Positions 61,590 through 64,000 of a DNA stretch of 64,000 nucleotides are shown here, in pieces. How positions within the stretch are numbered: position 1 is the first letter of the stretch; every line of letters begins with the position of its first letter. The notes under the pieces were generated by a model. The model worked only from the letters and a program-made list of their open reading frames with translations. It was not told the DNA's origin and made no database searches. Source of the DNA: Acidihalobacter prosperus (GTDB taxonomy: Bacteria > Pseudomonadota > Gammaproteobacteria > DSM-5130 > Acidihalobacteraceae); NCBI RefSeq assembly GCF_000754095.2, contig NZ_JQSG02000003.1:237397-301396 (forward strand), given 5' to 3'. The translations under genes and the position numbers were made by a program.

Positions 61590-62395
61590 GCTCCCCGGGC
61601 CTTGAGCAGGCCTTCGATCTTCTTGAGCAATACAGGCACGGGTACCGTGTCGGCGTCGTTCATCACATAGCGTACGTTGCCGTGCGGCCCCACCAGGATG
61701 ATCGAACTGCTGTGAGTGACGTCGAAATCCGCATTCACCTTGTCGGCCAGCTTGTTCTGCATATTGGGCATGTAATTGTACGTACCGGCCTTCTGTTGCT
61801 GGGCGAATATCTTGTTCTCGGCCTCCAGCGAGATCATCTGGAAATATTCATGGTAGCCCTGCCTGACCACGCGGTCGATTTCCGCCGGGCTGGCCGTCAG
61901 GAACTGCCACCCTGAGCTGGACGGCCTGCCGCCGTACTCGCGCATGAAGTCGGCCATTTCTTCCGGGCTGGTCTTCCCTGGCGCAACATTGAAGGACACC
62001 ATGCGCACGCGACCCGCGAGGCCCGCCTGCTGCACCTGATGCTCCAGATTCACGATGTGCGACGCGATCACGGGGCACATGCTCGAACACAGCGGGAATA
62101 GGAATGAAACCACCTGTACCTTGCCGTCGAAATCGCTGGAGGCCACCTTGTCGCCATTCTGGTTGACGAAGCCGGTGAAGCGGGGTGCCTTGAAGATGAC
62201 GTCAGGCACGTTGCTGGCCAAGGGGGCGTCCTGCGGGTGGGCGGGCGGTTTCGCCGGCCCCAGAGTGAGCAGAAGCGAAAGCCCCAGCATGACGACGATG
62301 CCGAAGACCGTGCCGCTCGTCAGTCCCAGCAGATGAGCCCTTCCGAGGCCCACGATGGGCGCACGGGTCGGTTTGTCCGATACCCATTCCGACAC
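61586..62395 (-). CDS. SCO1/SenC copper chaperone
   Basis: 269 residues, anchored by one helix (about 28-48). The SCO domain carries CXXXC in FPLCSSMCPVI and the distal His in DFDVTHSSSIILVGP. SCO proteins deliver copper to, or reduce, the CuA site of oxidase subunit II, so this likely serves the CoxB at 4.5 kb. The start is GTG at 62395 with AGGAGG 7 bases upstream; an ATG 14 codons earlier is less likely. Confidence 0.92.
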   Translation of the reverse strand: MSEWVSDKPTRAPIVGLGRAHLLGLTSGTVFGIVVMLGLSLLLTLGPAKPPAHPQDAPLASNVPDVIFKAPRFTGFVNQNGDKVASSDFDGKVQVVSFLFPLCSSMCPVIASHIVNLEHQVQQAGLAGRVRMVSFNVAPGKTSPEEMADFMREYGGRPSSSGWQFLTASPAEIDRVVRQGYHEYFQMISLEAENKIFAQQQKAGTYNYMPNMQNKLADKVNADFDVTHSSSIILVGPHGNVRYVMNDADTVPVPVLLKKIEGLLKARGA

Positions 62396-62498
62396 GCTGT
62401 TTCCTCCTGTAGTGGTCGTGGCGGGCCGTGCCCGCAAATCCCCTAAGCACCAGGGATCAGGCCATCTTTGGGGCCTTCGAGTTCACTATAAAGTGGGT

Positions 62499-62521
62499 TT
62501 TGTCACCGATACAGTGACAAA
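62499..62521. promoter_or_regulatory. Palindromic operator upstream of the sco genes
   Basis: TTTGTCAC, 7 bases, GTGACAAA: an 8-bp perfect inverted repeat about 105 bp before the sco start. Its length and symmetry suggest a dimeric repressor or activator site. Confidence 0.55.
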
Positions 62522-62611
62522 GTGTCGCACGAATGATCCGCCGCGTCGCGCGACCCGCGGCGGACCTGCCGGCGGAACCCCGCCGATGCCACGGGCATCG
62601 ACGGGGAGCGC

Positions 62612-63175
62612 TCACCAGTTCCCGGAAAACATGGCGGCGATGATCCAGGTGGCGTTATCGGCCACCAGGAAACCAGCAATGATGGCGGAACCGAGTGCCA
62701 GCCCGCTCAGGGTCTGGTAAGCCGAGGCGGTTTCCAGCGGCAGCTGTTCATGCACGTAACGCCGGTCCGCGCTGCGCAGAATGTTGGGCACCCTTCGCCG
62801 GCCCGGCATGGGCTCGGCCACGCCGCGTGCCAGGGCGCGCAAGTACAGTGTCAGCGCCAACGCGATCTCGACCGCCCCCAGCAGAACGGCCACATCGGCC
62901 ATCATCCACTTGAGCAGCATGCCGGTGGACAGCAGGTAGCCCTTGGCCTGCATATGAATGGTGTGGTCCTGACTTTCCCAGCCGATCTGCGGCCCTGTGG
63001 GAGCGGCCGGCATGGCGCGTAGTCCCTCGAGACTGGCGGTTGCGAACAGTGCCGACAACACCAGCGCGACGGCGAGAAACATCAGCCAAAAGTTCCTGAT
63101 CCTGCGTAACGCGCGCAGGCACGTGGGGTCTGGGCTGCCGAGCGACCCCGGCAGAGTCTGTTCCTGAACGATCAT
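62612..63175 (-). CDS. Hypothetical membrane protein upstream of sco
   Basis: 187 residues with four hydrophobic segments (about 29-47, 80-107, 145-165 and 170-185). Conserved-looking parts: DHTIHMQAKGYLLSTGMLLKWMMADVAVLL. Family not recognised. Same strand as the sco pair, so it might be part of the copper/oxidase maturation group; no motif proves that. Confidence 0.75.
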   Translation of the reverse strand: MIVQEQTLPGSLGSPDPTCLRALRRIRNFWLMFLAVALVLSALFATASLEGLRAMPAAPTGPQIGWESQDHTIHMQAKGYLLSTGMLLKWMMADVAVLLGAVEIALALTLYLRALARGVAEPMPGRRRVPNILRSADRRYVHEQLPLETASAYQTLSGLALGSAIIAGFLVADNATWIIAAMFSGNW

Positions 63176-63363
63176 TCGATTCTCTCCCTGATGGCGTACA
63201 GCATTGCTTGTTGTGTGCCGTCCGGGAGGGCGGTTGGTTGGCTCCACAAACGGCAATCGAGTATATGCTCGCGCGGGCCCACTGCGCCATCTCTGCGACA
63301 TGCCCGGAAGGCGAAGCCAGGCAAGGCGATACGGGCACCCCCTTGTCTGCGCCCGAGGGATGT

Positions 63364-64000
<637 letters not shown>

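Overview
The window is GC-rich DNA from what looks like an acidophilic, iron-oxidising gammaproteobacterium, most plausibly Acidihalobacter or a close relative. That is inferred from gene content and order only. The main evidence is a cyc2-acoP-coxBAC cluster (Cyc2 outer-membrane iron oxidase, the cupredoxin AcoP, an aa3-type oxidase) followed by heme A biosynthesis genes, an order close to the rus operon of Acidithiobacillus ferrooxidans. Two SCO-type copper chaperone genes at the far end could also serve the oxidase.

Layout. 1-7.5 kb: iron-oxidation and terminal-oxidase operon on the minus strand. 7.7-11.5 kb: a small membrane protein, a response regulator with a decayed GGDEF domain, and typA. 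11.6-15 kb: truncated hemoglobin, hemerythrin-like protein, SirB2 protein and ureEFG. 15-24 kb: a fused 5-oxoprolinase-type enzyme, then a guanidine-I riboswitch and a tightly coupled six-gene operon (binding protein, membrane di-iron oxygenase, SDR, creatininase-fold amidohydrolase, biuret/guanylurea-hydrolase-like enzyme, MBL hydrolase). 24-34 kb: a Cache/HAMP/PAS/GAF sensor, a binding-protein/PAS/GGDEF/EAL protein, aldo/keto reductase, katG, a CDGSH protein and a transporter with a His-rich tail. 34.4-36.5 kb: an acetyltransferase gene cut by an IS3-family element, then a short AT-richer segment with a lipoprotein. 36.6-38.4 kb: a thioredoxin-fold protein and two methyltransferases. 38.6-45.1 kb: a second guanidine-I riboswitch, a complete ABC importer, a guanidine-hydrolase (GdmH)-type ureohydrolase, a nickel permease and an M16 peptidase homologue. 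45-60.7 kb: accessory metabolism, including MFS and DMT transporters, LysR, AlaX, a 2OG-Fe oxygenase, LysE, DJ-1, HAF repeats, SMR, lutABC, an amine oxidase and a PAS/GGDEF/EAL protein. 60.7-64 kb: two sco genes, a membrane protein and the C-terminal part of ureC.

The strongest theme is guanidine nitrogen metabolism. Guanidine sensed by the second riboswitch should turn on import, Ni-dependent hydrolysis to urea and ammonia, and nickel uptake. Urea would then go to urease, whose catalytic subunit (63.4 kb) and accessory proteins UreE/F/G (13-15 kb) lie at opposite ends of the window on the same strand. This is the order of a ureC-ureEFG operon opened by about 48 kb. The first riboswitch controls a different operon whose enzymes suggest breakdown of a larger guanidine- or ureide-containing compound, possibly with guanidine as product. 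I know of no described pathway with this gene set, and it is the best candidate here for an undescribed system.
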